A stretch of DNA of 64,000 bases, from positions 62,001-126,000 of the forward strand of contig NZ_MRCM01000018.1 in the NCBI RefSeq assembly GCF_002303885.1, written 5' to 3'. This stretch comes from Flavobacterium sp. ACN2 (GTDB lineage Bacteria; Bacteroidota; Bacteroidia; Flavobacteriales; Flavobacteriaceae). Under the pieces are notes generated by a model. It did not search any database and was not told where the DNA came from. It was given only the letters and a program-made list of their open reading frames with translations. Positions 54,973-63,400 of the stretch are shown here, piece after piece. A program made the position numbers and the translations under genes. Position 1 is the first letter of the stretch. Every line of letters begins with the position of its first letter.

Positions 54973-55126
54973 TTTACTTTTACTTTCATCTTAGCGAAAA
55001 TAGGAATTATAATGTTGATTTTTACAAATCGTCAATTATAGAATAGTTCCTATATTAGCAACAAAATGATTTACATTTATCTCACTTTTCAACTTAAATC
55101 TCAGATATAAATTTTAAACTTAAAAA

Positions 55127-55684
55127 TTGGCGAAAAAATCAAACCGAGATTGGTATTTTATATTTATAGGAATTCTGATGTTGTATTTTGGGTTATCTAA
55201 TAATGTGACATCCAAAAGAACAGAATTGCAAAAAATTACGGTAGAACTGGAAAACGACATCGCCAGTGCAAAGGGTAGAAGCACTGCCGATTATAAATTT
55301 TGGACAAAAACCTTTAAGAATCGATTTAATATTTTAAATGCAAGTGTTTCCAAAGACAAACAGGATGCTGTAGCAAATTTAAAAAAGGGCCAAAAGGTCA
55401 ATTTATTAATCAAATCATCAGATTTTCAAAGTCTCTCTGAAGGCAAGAATGAAATTACGGTAATCGGCCTTAGTTTAAATGGAAATTCTTTAATGACACC
55501 AGATGAATTTTACCATAATCGAGAGTGGTATAAAATTCGACAAGGCCTATTTGCGCTCTTTTTAGGTTTTATGCTACTATTAAATGGTTTGGCAAAAATT
55601 CCCCAGAAGATCAATTATATTCTTATTGGAATTTTTATTGCAGCCATAGCCATTATGCGATTTTTTGAGATAGGTATATATTAA
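55127..55684 (+). CDS. Membrane protein of unknown function
   Basis: 185 residues starting at a TTG; no ATG lies near. Three or four membrane helices: one near 10-25 and two or three at the C-terminus (about 145-183), with a soluble region of about 100 residues between them. This region is beta-rich with a basic KFWTKTFKNRF stretch. I do not recognise the family. It stands alone. Confidence 0.65.
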   Translation: MAKKSNRDWYFIFIGILMLYFGLSNNVTSKRTELQKITVELENDIASAKGRSTADYKFWTKTFKNRFNILNASVSKDKQDAVANLKKGQKVNLLIKSSDFQSLSEGKNEITVIGLSLNGNSLMTPDEFYHNREWYKIRQGLFALFLGFMLLLNGLAKIPQKINYILIGIFIAAIAIMRFFEIGIY

Positions 55685-55729
55685 TTTGTTTAAGTTTTAA
55701 GAGAAGAAATGGTTCTTTACCTAAGTGCG

Positions 55730-56659
55730 TTATTTAAAAAACGCATCAAAACTTTCTTTTTTAGATTTTTGATACTTTTCGATATAAGTATCTAGAAAAC
55801 CGCTTTGCTGCAAGAATAGCAATGGATCTTTTATATTCAGAATTTCGTCAATTGCTTTCTGTTTGTCTTTTTGTTTATTGAAATAAGATTCTATTATTTT
55901 ATAACCCATCCAATATCCCAAGTCATTTGGTCTATCATCTTTTTTGGTAGTTCCATACAGCCAATCTAGATAGTCTGTATTTTTTAACCTTGATACAAAT
56001 TCTTCGCATAATTTACCTTTATGCTGCGCTCCATATTTATAAGAAAACGAATTAATTGATTCTCCTGAAATAAGTTCACCAATAAAATCTGCGCCACCTT
56101 CCATCAGGCACAATTTCAAAAGCATATCTTTACCGGTTATATTTTGCTGATAATGTATGAGTTCGTGAGCAATTAAGCCAGAAATTCCATCTAGATTTTG
56201 AAGCATTTCGGTTCCAACAATAACTCCCTCTGGAGCAGAAGTTCCACCTGAATTAAATCTTCCGTAAACAAAAAAAATAGGAGGGAATTTTGCCTTTGGA
56301 TACCAATATTTCAATGCACTATAAATAGCTCTTACACGCTTTTCTTTAGAAGAAAGATCGTTTAAAACATTTCTTGTAAGTTCATACTCTGCTTTTCTTT
56401 TTTTTACCACTCTAAAAAGAGAATCGGCATTGATTATTCTGTTTTCAGTAAAAGCTTTAACACCAGGAGAACCTTTCTGCATATATTCAACAAATGGATT
56501 TTCTTTTGATTTGTCCATTTTGTCGAAAGCGATCCAGAAATTTTCTGAATCTCTTGTTTCAAAAACAGCATCTAAAGGATTGTCTGAAAAGTTATTTTGT
56601 CCAAAAACGGGATTTTGGATATAAATCAAAGCAAATAGAAGAATAAACTTTAGTTTCAT
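55730..56659 (-). CDS. Exported gluzincin-type zinc protease (DUF2268-like)
   Basis: 309 residues with a signal peptide (MKLKFILLFALIYIQNPVFG). The metal motif is AHELIHYQQN (HELIH, HExxH) near residues 167-171, and the third ligand Glu lies in LMEGGADFIGE, about 20 residues later. This is the arrangement of gluzincins. It probably acts in the periplasm or is secreted. The substrate is unknown. A hypothetical gene lies 19 bp upstream on the same strand. Confidence 0.8.
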   Translation of the reverse strand: MKLKFILLFALIYIQNPVFGQNNFSDNPLDAVFETRDSENFWIAFDKMDKSKENPFVEYMQKGSPGVKAFTENRIINADSLFRVVKKRKAEYELTRNVLNDLSSKEKRVRAIYSALKYWYPKAKFPPIFFVYGRFNSGGTSAPEGVIVGTEMLQNLDGISGLIAHELIHYQQNITGKDMLLKLCLMEGGADFIGELISGESINSFSYKYGAQHKGKLCEEFVSRLKNTDYLDWLYGTTKKDDRPNDLGYWMGYKIIESYFNKQKDKQKAIDEILNIKDPLLFLQQSGFLDTYIEKYQKSKKESFDAFFK

Positions 56660-56678
56660 ATGTTTCTTTAAGATTGGT

Positions 56679-57158
56679 TTATATTTTTCTAAAATTAAAC
56701 ACTTTAGAATAATATTCTTTCTTTTTATCTTCTACAATCAGCAAGCTATTAAAATATGTTATTTCAAATCGGCTGCTTTCTAAAAATAAATGTTTAAGTC
56801 TATAATTGTAGTTCAGTTCTTTTTTAATGACATTAATTATATTCAGAAATTCTTCTTTTTCAATTTTAAAGCATTCATCAATATCAATTGGTTTTCCTAT
56901 GCTATAAATCACTTCAATACTATTATTTTGTCTTTTGAACAAATCCAAACAAAACTGATAAACAGCTACTTTTGGTATTAAAATGGTTTTTTCGTCGAAA
57001 CGAAAATTATACGTAATTCTAAAATTGGCTTCATCTTCAAGCTGAACTCTAATTTTATTCATTTCATTTACCAAAATGACTGAATTTGCAAAAGTGTCAA
57101 ATTTGTATTTGAAATTCTCCGATAAAATTTTTAAGTTTTCTATAATAGTTTCAGCCAT
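56679..57158 (-). CDS. Hypothetical protein
   Basis: 159 residues, charged and soluble, no signal peptide. It shows alternating beta-strand and helical segments without motifs I can name. It is 19 bp upstream of the zinc protease gene and likely shares a transcript with it. Confidence 0.65.
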   Translation of the reverse strand: MAETIIENLKILSENFKYKFDTFANSVILVNEMNKIRVQLEDEANFRITYNFRFDEKTILIPKVAVYQFCLDLFKRQNNSIEVIYSIGKPIDIDECFKIEKEEFLNIINVIKKELNYNYRLKHLFLESSRFEITYFNSLLIVEDKKKEYYSKVFNFRKI

Positions 57159-57302
57159 TAAAACAGATTTAATTTTTCTTAATTTTCAATGCTAATATAT
57201 AAATAAAACCTCGTTAATTTAATTTTAAACTTTAAACGATTGCAGATCTTTAGAAAAAGCAATACATTACAATAATATAAAAACCTATAATAGACAATAA
57301 AA

Positions 57303-57884
57303 ATGAAAGAGCAAAAAGACTGGTCAATAGATGAAATTCAGAATGTTTGGAAGCTGGTTTCAAAACTTCATAACGGACAAAAATATGGCGGATTTAATGA
57401 GGATGAACAAGTTGAATATCTGAATCATATCGGCGGTCTTGTTTTTGAGATTATAAATGCTGCGCGATTTACAGAAAACATGAATGTTGATCTGGCAATT
57501 AAATGCGCGATGCTTCATGATACCATAGAAGATACCGAAATGAAATATGAAAAAGTGATCGACTTATTTGGCAGTCAGGTTGCATCTGGAGTTCTTGCTT
57601 TAACCAAAGATGATAAAATCAAAGATTCTTCAGAAAAAATGATGGATAGTTTAAGAAGAATCAAACAACAGCCCATAGAAGTTTGGGCAGTTAAAATGGC
57701 TGATAGAATTTCAAATCTATACGAACCACCTTTTTATTGGAATGATGATAAAAAACTAAAATACATTGCCGAAGCAGAAACTTTATACAATGAACTGAAA
57801 GACGGAAACGAATATTTAGCGAACCGATTGAAACTTAAAATAAATGAATATCATCGGTTTCTGAGTTCAAATCAATTCGTATAA
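57303..57884 (+). CDS. HD-domain metal-dependent phosphohydrolase
   Basis: 193 residues. The HD signature is IKCAMLHDTIEDTEM (His-Asp near residues 77-78), and AVKMADRISNLYEPPF is the conserved second block. It resembles the hydrolase half of RelA/SpoT (Mesh1-type) but lacks a synthetase domain, so (p)ppGpp or another nucleotide may be its substrate. A terminator follows at once. Confidence 0.85.
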   Translation: MKEQKDWSIDEIQNVWKLVSKLHNGQKYGGFNEDEQVEYLNHIGGLVFEIINAARFTENMNVDLAIKCAMLHDTIEDTEMKYEKVIDLFGSQVASGVLALTKDDKIKDSSEKMMDSLRRIKQQPIEVWAVKMADRISNLYEPPFYWNDDKKLKYIAEAETLYNELKDGNEYLANRLKLKINEYHRFLSSNQFV

Positions 57885-57887
57885 TAG

Positions 57888-57917
57888 AAAAACTCCGCAA
57901 TTTCTTGAGGAGTTTTT
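57888..57917. terminator. Bidirectional terminator
   Basis: Stem AAAAACTCC / GGAGTTTTT around a 12-nt loop, between the convergent HD and endonuclease V-like genes. Confidence 0.75.
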
Positions 57918-57919
57918 TA

Positions 57920-58420
57920 TTATTCCTTACTCAATCTATCCAATTCTTTCAACAAAGTAGGAAATCTATATTCTCCTGCCATGCTTTCCACTTTTTTGTA
58001 GGCTTCATCCAAATCAATTCCGATAGAAGTGATGTATAGCGGTTTCTTGCTATCGCCTCTAAACAGCGCTTTTTTATTCTTTTCTATAGAAGCAAAATTC
58101 GTTTTGGCAACACCAATAATTGGGATTTCTTTATTCAGTTTTTCATATAAATAACCTCCTAAACCATATTTGTTTTCATCGTTTAAATAAACAAAACCAT
58201 CCACTACTATAACATCAATAGTCGACAAATCGATCTGTTTTAATAAGCTCAAAATACAAGGCAATTCTCTTTTGTAGAATTCTCCGGGTATGTATTCTTC
58301 TACGTTATCTATTATTTCAGAATGAATTTTGAAGTTCTTATCTTCATTCCATTCTGCAAATTCAAGGCAGATTGTTTTTGCTTTATCGTCAAAGTAATAA
58401 GTATCAAAAGCTAAGATCAT
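57920..58420 (-). CDS. Endonuclease V-like protein (deoxyinosine 3' endonuclease)
   Basis: 166 residues, about 50 shorter than E. coli EndoV. The first Asp is in AFDTYYFD, a Glu in PGEFYKRELPC, and the next Asp in VVDGFVYLND, followed by GLGGYLYE and IGVAKTNF, which correspond to the EndoV active-site order. It should nick DNA or RNA next to inosine. The shorter length and the altered first motif make it a divergent member. Confidence 0.8.
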   Translation of the reverse strand: MILAFDTYYFDDKAKTICLEFAEWNEDKNFKIHSEIIDNVEEYIPGEFYKRELPCILSLLKQIDLSTIDVIVVDGFVYLNDENKYGLGGYLYEKLNKEIPIIGVAKTNFASIEKNKKALFRGDSKKPLYITSIGIDLDEAYKKVESMAGEYRFPTLLKELDRLSKE

Positions 58421-58637
58421 TTGGTGTAAAATATTTTAATTTTAGCTAATATAGAAAAACCTTACAAGGAAATTGTCTGATCTTAAGTAATTAATTAAAA
58501 ACTTTCGGAAACATTTTTTATGTCCTTCTAATTCAGAATAAAAGAAATTCTAAAATTTAAAATTCAGTTTTTGATAGCTTATCAAATAAATGTAGTTTAG
58601 CTAAAATTTAAAAAAAATTCTTCAAAAAGTATTTCAA

Positions 58638-59480
58638 ATGAAATGGATTACCAGAGAAAGACCCAAAATAGATCGAATTGCCTGTCCGTGGCTTATTCGA
58701 AAATTTGTCGATCCTGAATCTGAATTTATTTATGTTCCTTTTAATGACGTTATAACCAAGGCAAAGGAACTTGGCGCCATTCCGTTTGATATTCCAGATG
58801 TTGAGTTTACTCATTATAATGAAGAAAGCACTTTTGATTATATAGTCAAAAAATATGAAATTAAAGATCCGGCAATTAAGATTATTGCAGGAATTGTACG
58901 CGGCGCTGATACTGATAGGCACGAAATTGCTAAAGAATCGGCGGGACTTTGGGCCATTTCTGCTGGATTGGCTTATAATATTACCGATGATTACGAGCTA
59001 TTAGAAAAAGGAATGCTTTTGTATGATGCCTTATACAGTTGGGCAACTCATTTACATCAGCAAAATCATTTGCAGAATAGTCCATTTGAAAAACTATTGC
59101 ATGAAGTGTATAATAAGTTTTTGAATGACAAAAAAACATCGGGCAAAACGCCATCTTGGGTAAAAGATTTAAAAAATATAATTCAAGATCAGATTGATAC
59201 TCAGTTTACTTTTGATTTAAAGAAAATTTCGAGCGAATTAGATTTGAATCCGTCGTATTTGTCTCGAGAATTTTCAAAGCATTTTGAAGATTTGAATTTT
59301 GGCGAATACGTTAGAAAACTTCGTATTGAAAAAGCAATTCATCTCATCGAAAATTCCTCGAGTACTTTAACAGAAATTGCTTATATAACGGGCTTTTCTG
59401 ATCAAAGTCATTTTACGAGAATTTTCAAACTTCATACAGGAAAAAATCCTTCTTCCTATAGAAAAAAAACAAAAAAGTAA
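58638..59480 (+). CDS. Fusion of ChrB-like (chromate resistance) domain and AraC-type HTH
   Basis: 280 residues. The N-terminal part (about 1-150) matches the chromate-resistance ChrB C-terminal domain: MKWITRERPKIDRIACPWLIRKFVDP at the start, then FTHYNEESTFDYIV and IVRGADTDRHEIAKES (possible metal or oxyanion-binding residues). The C-terminal part (about 175-277) has two AraC HTH units (LNPSYLSREFSKHFEDLNFGEYVRKLR and GFSDQSHFTRIFKLHTG). So the oxyanion-sensing domain probably regulates DNA binding directly. No chrA transporter is near. Confidence 0.85.
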   Translation: MKWITRERPKIDRIACPWLIRKFVDPESEFIYVPFNDVITKAKELGAIPFDIPDVEFTHYNEESTFDYIVKKYEIKDPAIKIIAGIVRGADTDRHEIAKESAGLWAISAGLAYNITDDYELLEKGMLLYDALYSWATHLHQQNHLQNSPFEKLLHEVYNKFLNDKKTSGKTPSWVKDLKNIIQDQIDTQFTFDLKKISSELDLNPSYLSREFSKHFEDLNFGEYVRKLRIEKAIHLIENSSSTLTEIAYITGFSDQSHFTRIFKLHTGKNPSSYRKKTKK

Positions 59481-59563
59481 ACCAGATACAAAAGGTAAAT
59501 TGGGTTCTATTTTTTGAAAACGAATGCTTCTAGCTTTGTTTGTCTAATCAAAAACTAGAAACA

Positions 59564-60061
59564 ATGTCATTTAAGCATATTTTATTTTTTACAGTACTAC
59601 TTACAGGTTTTACGTCTTTTTCTCAAACTACATATCCTAAAATAGTGGGATATTTTGGCATTATGCATCCAATAGTTACAATTAATGAAGATGAAACTAC
59701 TGTAAATTTTAGGGATTATTACGCTGTTGGTTTTCCTACTGGAATAAATATCTGGAAAAACGAAAAAATCGGATTCTCATTTGAAATCGTTCCCAACATA
59801 AAAGAGGATCAAGGAACGAGCAAAGTAACCAATTTGCTATTTCATCCAGGTGTTTTGGTCGCTTTAGGAAAAGGCTACACATTTGCCGGAAGAGCAGCAT
59901 TTGAAAGTGGTGGCAGATATGGTTTTACTCCAGTTTTTAATAAAACAATTATAAAAAATACAAACTGCAGTTACTACGTTGCTGTGCCATTGCCCGTTCG
60001 TTTTGGAAATGATCATCCTGCTAGTTTTACGGTAGGTTTTCAGTTTGGAATTGCTTTTTAA
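59564..60061 (+). CDS. Exported or outer-membrane protein of unknown function
   Basis: 165 residues from ATG at 59564; the TTG at 59540 is rejected because the signal peptide (FKHILFFTVLLTGFTSFSQ) starts after 59564. The mature part has amphipathic beta-strands with a GYFGIMHPIV and VAVPLPVRFGNDHPASFTVGFQFGIAF ending, the terminal aromatic residue expected of an outer-membrane barrel. It could be an 8-strand barrel. It lies 83 bp behind the ChrB-AraC gene and could be its target. Confidence 0.7.
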   Translation: MSFKHILFFTVLLTGFTSFSQTTYPKIVGYFGIMHPIVTINEDETTVNFRDYYAVGFPTGINIWKNEKIGFSFEIVPNIKEDQGTSKVTNLLFHPGVLVALGKGYTFAGRAAFESGGRYGFTPVFNKTIIKNTNCSYYVAVPLPVRFGNDHPASFTVGFQFGIAF

Positions 60062-60136
60062 GGTTCTTAAATAGAATTAAACCAAGTGTTTACCAAATTA
60101 ATTGATTAATTTAGTTATCAATAAAAACTTAAGTTT

Positions 60137-60532
60137 ATGAAAACTAAAATGATATGGGCCAACTTGGTTTCGAACGATATACAGAAAACAATTCAATTTT
60201 ATACTGCTCTTGGTTTTAAGCAAAACGGAGAAGAGACAAAAGAATTAGTTAGTTTTGTTTTTGGAGAAAATGATTTTGTAATTAATTTTTTCGCGCCAAA
60301 AAGACTAGAAAATGCTATAAAAGGAAAACTATCCAACACGGCTGTAGATAATGAAATTATATTTTCTTTGTCTGCAAATAGTGTAGAAGAAGTGGATCTT
60401 TGGCATCAGAAAATAAAAGAAATAAAGGGAACTGTTTTTTCTGAGCCTGAAAATTTCGAGGTCGGTTATACTTTTGGTTTTTCAGATCCAGACGGGCATA
60501 AATTTAATTTTCTGTATTGGCCAGGAATGTAA
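60137..60532 (+). CDS. VOC-family (glyoxalase/bleomycin resistance-like) protein
   Basis: 131 residues with two beta-alpha-beta-beta-beta units. Start KMIWANLVSNDIQKTIQFYTALGFKQNG, end FSDPDGHKFNFLYWPGM are typical VOC elements, with a metal ligand in the C-terminal His/Asn. Members include lyases, dioxygenases and drug-binding proteins; the specific role is open. 39 bp ahead of the GNAT gene. Confidence 0.86.
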   Translation: MKTKMIWANLVSNDIQKTIQFYTALGFKQNGEETKELVSFVFGENDFVINFFAPKRLENAIKGKLSNTAVDNEIIFSLSANSVEEVDLWHQKIKEIKGTVFSEPENFEVGYTFGFSDPDGHKFNFLYWPGM

Positions 60533-60571
60533 ATTTTAATCAAAAAACATCTTAATTCTAGAAACAAAATA

Positions 60572-61030
60572 ATGCAAATAATAGAATACACATTTGGAGA
60601 ATTTCTTATTACAACAGACAAATCTAAACTAGACATTACTGCAATACATGATTTTTTGTCTAAAGATTCTGGATGGAGCGATAATATTCCGTTAGAAAAA
60701 GTAAAAGTTTCAATTGATAATTCATTGAATTTTGGGCTTTTTCATGGAGAAAAACAAATTGGTTTTGCTAGAATTATATCCGATTTTTCGACTATAGCGT
60801 ATTTAGGAGATGTTTATGTTTTGGATGATTATCGCGGAAAAGGACTTTCTAAAGAAATGATGGACTGCATTATGTCGCATCCTAATTTGCAAGGCTTGAG
60901 ACGATGGATTTTACTGACTTCTACTGCAGAATGGCTTTATAAAAAATATGGTTTCCAGAATGTTCCTAACCCAGAAGTTTACATGGAACTTTACAATCCA
61001 AATGTTTATAAGAATACTCAAAAAGTCTAA
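60572..61030 (+). CDS. GNAT N-acetyltransferase
   Basis: 152 residues with the acetyl-CoA motif VLDDYRGKGLSKEMM (R-x2-G-x-G type) near 87-101 and the C-terminal ILLTSTAEWLYKKYGFQNVP. Cytosolic. It is the last gene before the first Crp/Fnr operator, which starts 6 bp after the stop. The substrate is unknown. Confidence 0.87.
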   Translation: MQIIEYTFGEFLITTDKSKLDITAIHDFLSKDSGWSDNIPLEKVKVSIDNSLNFGLFHGEKQIGFARIISDFSTIAYLGDVYVLDDYRGKGLSKEMMDCIMSHPNLQGLRRWILLTSTAEWLYKKYGFQNVPNPEVYMELYNPNVYKNTQKV

Positions 61031-61035
61031 TTCTT

Positions 61036-61051
61036 TTTGCCATATGGCAAA
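61036..61051. promoter_or_regulatory. Crp/Fnr-type operator 1
   Basis: TTTGCCATATGGCAAA, a perfect 16-bp palindrome. Its centre is 36.5 bp before the end of the -7 box of the Crp/Fnr gene. Confidence 0.75.
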
Positions 61052-61072
61052 TTCTCAATAAAAACTTATACT

Positions 61073-61080
61073 TAACTTTC
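61073..61080 (+). promoter_or_regulatory. Putative -7 element of the Crp/Fnr gene
   Basis: TAACTTTC matches TAnnTTTG at seven of eight positions. The ATG is 4 bp further on, so the mRNA may be nearly leaderless. Confidence 0.5.
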
Positions 61081-61084
61081 GTGC

Positions 61085-61654
61085 ATGAAAGAATTAGTTA
61101 ATTATATATTGCAGTTTGGCAATTTGAATCAGCAACAGATTGATTTGATTTTGACGAAAGCCAAAGAAAAAGAAATCAAAAAAGAGGGATATTTTTCTGA
61201 GGCAGGAAAAATAGCCGCAGAAGTTGGATTTATCGTTGACGGAATAATGCGTGTTTGTTACTACAACAACAAAGGTGAGGAGATTACTAAATATTTTATC
61301 GACGAAAATAATCTGGTTGTAGATTTAGAAAGTTTTGACAATAATATTTGTTCTTCTGCTTATGTCCAAGCGGTTACAGATTGTAAAATCATTGTATTTT
61401 CTAAAGCCGAATGGCAAGAATTACTAGATACCATTGTAGGTTGGGACACGATTGTGCATAAAATCATTTCGAAAGCATTAATTCAAAAAGTGGCTAGAAG
61501 AAGTCCGTTGGTTTCAGAAGATGCTACAATTCGTTATTTGTCATTTATGGAAATGTTTCCAAAAGTAATCAATAGAGTTCCACTTTCGTATCTCGCTTCT
61601 TATCTCGGAATAACCCAATCGTCTTTGAGCAGGATTAGAAAAAACATCCGTTAA
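61085..61654 (+). CDS. Crp/Fnr-family transcriptional regulator
   Basis: 189 residues. An N-terminal cyclic-nucleotide-binding-like jelly roll (about 20-115, with the FIVDGIMRVCYY and EEITKYFIDENN strands) lacks the Arg/Ser phosphate-binding cassette of true Crp proteins. The C-terminal winged helix (about 140-188, with RVPLSYLASYLGITQSSLSRIRKNIR) is intact. Flanked by two near-identical palindromes at 61036 and 61663, so it probably controls itself and the SDR gene. Confidence 0.9.
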   Translation: MKELVNYILQFGNLNQQQIDLILTKAKEKEIKKEGYFSEAGKIAAEVGFIVDGIMRVCYYNNKGEEITKYFIDENNLVVDLESFDNNICSSAYVQAVTDCKIIVFSKAEWQELLDTIVGWDTIVHKIISKALIQKVARRSPLVSEDATIRYLSFMEMFPKVINRVPLSYLASYLGITQSSLSRIRKNIR

Positions 61655-61662
61655 AATCGCTT

Positions 61663-61678
61663 TTTGTCATATGGCAAA
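61663..61678. promoter_or_regulatory. Crp/Fnr-type operator 2
   Basis: TTTGTCATATGGCAAA differs from operator 1 by one base. The centre is 36.5 bp before the end of the -7-like box at 61700-61707. Confidence 0.72.
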
Positions 61679-61699
61679 TGTTTTTATTTTTTATCCGTG

Positions 61700-61707
61700 C
61701 AATTTTG
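61700..61707 (+). promoter_or_regulatory. Putative -7 element of the SDR gene
   Basis: CAATTTTG matches TAnnTTTG at seven of eight positions. The start of transcription would be about 25 bp ahead of the ATG at 61735. Confidence 0.45.
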
Positions 61708-61734
61708 CCTCAGATAATTTTAAAACATAAAAAA

Positions 61735-62469
61735 ATGAAAATAGTATTAATTACAGGCGCAAATAGAAGCATTGGTTTAGAAACTGCTAAACAGCTCTCC
61801 AAGAATGGATTATTTGTTTATTTAGGAACGCGTGATCTTGCAAAAGGAGAAGAAGTAGTAAAGGAACTGAATGAAAAAGGATTTCAAAATATTCGAGCTA
61901 TTCAAATTGATGTTACAAATGCAGAAAGTGTTTTAGCAGCAAAAAATAGCATTGAAAAAGAAAAAGGCAAATTGGATATCCTGATCAATAATGCTGGAAT
62001 TCTAGGTGATATTCCACAAGATCCTTCTACAACTTCTATCGAAAACATTCAGAAGGTTTTTGATACGAATTTCTTCGGAGTCATAACCGTTACACAGACT
62101 TTTCTTGAATTATTGAAAAAATCAGACAGTCCGAGAATTAGTAACATAACATCTGGACTTGGTTCTCTGACTTTGCACAGCGATCCAACTTGGAAATATT
62201 ATGCAATAAAAGCCATTTCGTACGTTTCTTCCAAAACTGCTTTAAATGCCTTTACAGTTACTTTGGCTCATGAATTAAAAGAGTCTTTCAAAATAAACTC
62301 TATTGATCCAGGTTACACTGCAACCGATTTTAACCATCATAGCGGACCAGGAAGTGTAGAAAGCGCAGCTAGTTTTATAATAAAACACACTTTGTTAGAT
62401 GAAAATGGACCAACAGGAAAATTCTTCAGTAATGATATTGAAGACGAAAGCGAAGAAAGTCCTTGGTAA
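61735..62469 (+). CDS. Short-chain dehydrogenase/reductase
   Basis: 244 residues from ATG at 61735; the earlier frame from 61678 contains the operator and is rejected. The cofactor motif is TGANRSIGLE (a variant of TGANRGIG), with ILINNAGILG, the catalytic Ser in ISNITSGLGS, and YVSSK giving the Tyr-x3-Lys pair. NAD(P)-dependent; the substrate is unknown. It is controlled most likely by the Crp/Fnr protein just upstream. Confidence 0.9.
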   Translation: MKIVLITGANRSIGLETAKQLSKNGLFVYLGTRDLAKGEEVVKELNEKGFQNIRAIQIDVTNAESVLAAKNSIEKEKGKLDILINNAGILGDIPQDPSTTSIENIQKVFDTNFFGVITVTQTFLELLKKSDSPRISNITSGLGSLTLHSDPTWKYYAIKAISYVSSKTALNAFTVTLAHELKESFKINSIDPGYTATDFNHHSGPGSVESAASFIIKHTLLDENGPTGKFFSNDIEDESEESPW

Positions 62470-62476
62470 AAGAAGA

Positions 62477-62511
62477 AAACCTTCCAAAGTCATTGATTTT
62501 TGGAAGGTTTT
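62477..62511. terminator. Terminator after the SDR gene
   Basis: Stem AAAACCTTCCAAA with its complement, ending in TTTT. Confidence 0.7.
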
Positions 62512-62585
62512 AGCATTATAATAACGATTCGTTCTAGAGAAAAGTAGTAAATTTAACCCGTTATTAATTTTTAAGAAACAAAACA

Positions 62586-63350
62586 ATGTCCATTACAACT
62601 GAAGCAGAATTAGCAGGAATGAAAAAAATAAGTGAGGCTGTAGCTTTTACTTTAAAAGAAATGAGAAAATTTGCCAGACCTGGAATATCTACAAAAGAAT
62701 TAGACGATTACGGCGGACAAATTTTAAATGATTTAGGAGCGAAATCTGCGCCTTATCTAACGTATGGATTTCCTGGTTGGACTTGTATTAGTGTTGATAA
62801 TGAATTTTGCCATGGAATTCCTTCCGAAAAAAGAATTTTACAAGAAGGCGATTTAATCAATATCGATGTTTCTGCAGAATTAGACGGATTTTGGTCAGAT
62901 AATGGAGGTTCTTTTGTAGTTGGTTCAGATGTAAACGAACATCAAAAACTCGTCGATGCTTCTAAAGATATTTTACATAAAGCGATTCACAATATAAAAG
63001 GCGGCGTTCGTATTTCTGATATTGGTTTTTTAATTGAGACAGAAGCAAAAAGACGCGGTTACAAAGTAATTAAAAACCTAACGGGACACGGAGTAGGGAG
63101 AAGTCTTCATGAAGCGCCACATGAAATTGCGAATTACAGAGATCGTTTTAATCAAACTAGATTTAAGAAGAATTCTGTTGTAGCAATTGAAACGTTTATT
63201 TCTACCGCTTCTACATATGCTGAAACCCTAAAAGATGGTTGGACAATGGTTGGAAATAAAGGCGGATTCATGGCACAACACGAACATACCATTGTTGTAA
63301 CTGAAGGAAAACCCATTATCTTGACAGAAATGAATGAAATTTGGAATTAA
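62586..63350 (+). CDS. map: Type I methionine aminopeptidase
   Basis: 254 residues, the usual length. The metal ligands are visible in NIDVSAELDGFWSDNGGS (two Asp), GHGVGRSLHEAPHEI (His), AIETFIS (Glu) and QHEHTIVVTEGKP (Glu region). FCHGIPS is the substrate-binding His. It removes the initiator methionine in the cytosol. Monocistronic between two terminators. Confidence 0.96.
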   Translation: MSITTEAELAGMKKISEAVAFTLKEMRKFARPGISTKELDDYGGQILNDLGAKSAPYLTYGFPGWTCISVDNEFCHGIPSEKRILQEGDLINIDVSAELDGFWSDNGGSFVVGSDVNEHQKLVDASKDILHKAIHNIKGGVRISDIGFLIETEAKRRGYKVIKNLTGHGVGRSLHEAPHEIANYRDRFNQTRFKKNSVVAIETFISTASTYAETLKDGWTMVGNKGGFMAQHEHTIVVTEGKPIILTEMNEIWN

Positions 63351-63364
63351 GAAAAACATAAAAT

Positions 63365-63394
63365 AAAAGCTCCATTAGAAATAATGGAGCTTTT
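63365..63394. terminator. Bidirectional terminator after map
   Basis: A 13-bp perfect stem AAAAGCTCCATTA with the loop GAAA, T-rich on the plus strand. Confidence 0.85.
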
Positions 63395-63400
63395 GTGTTT

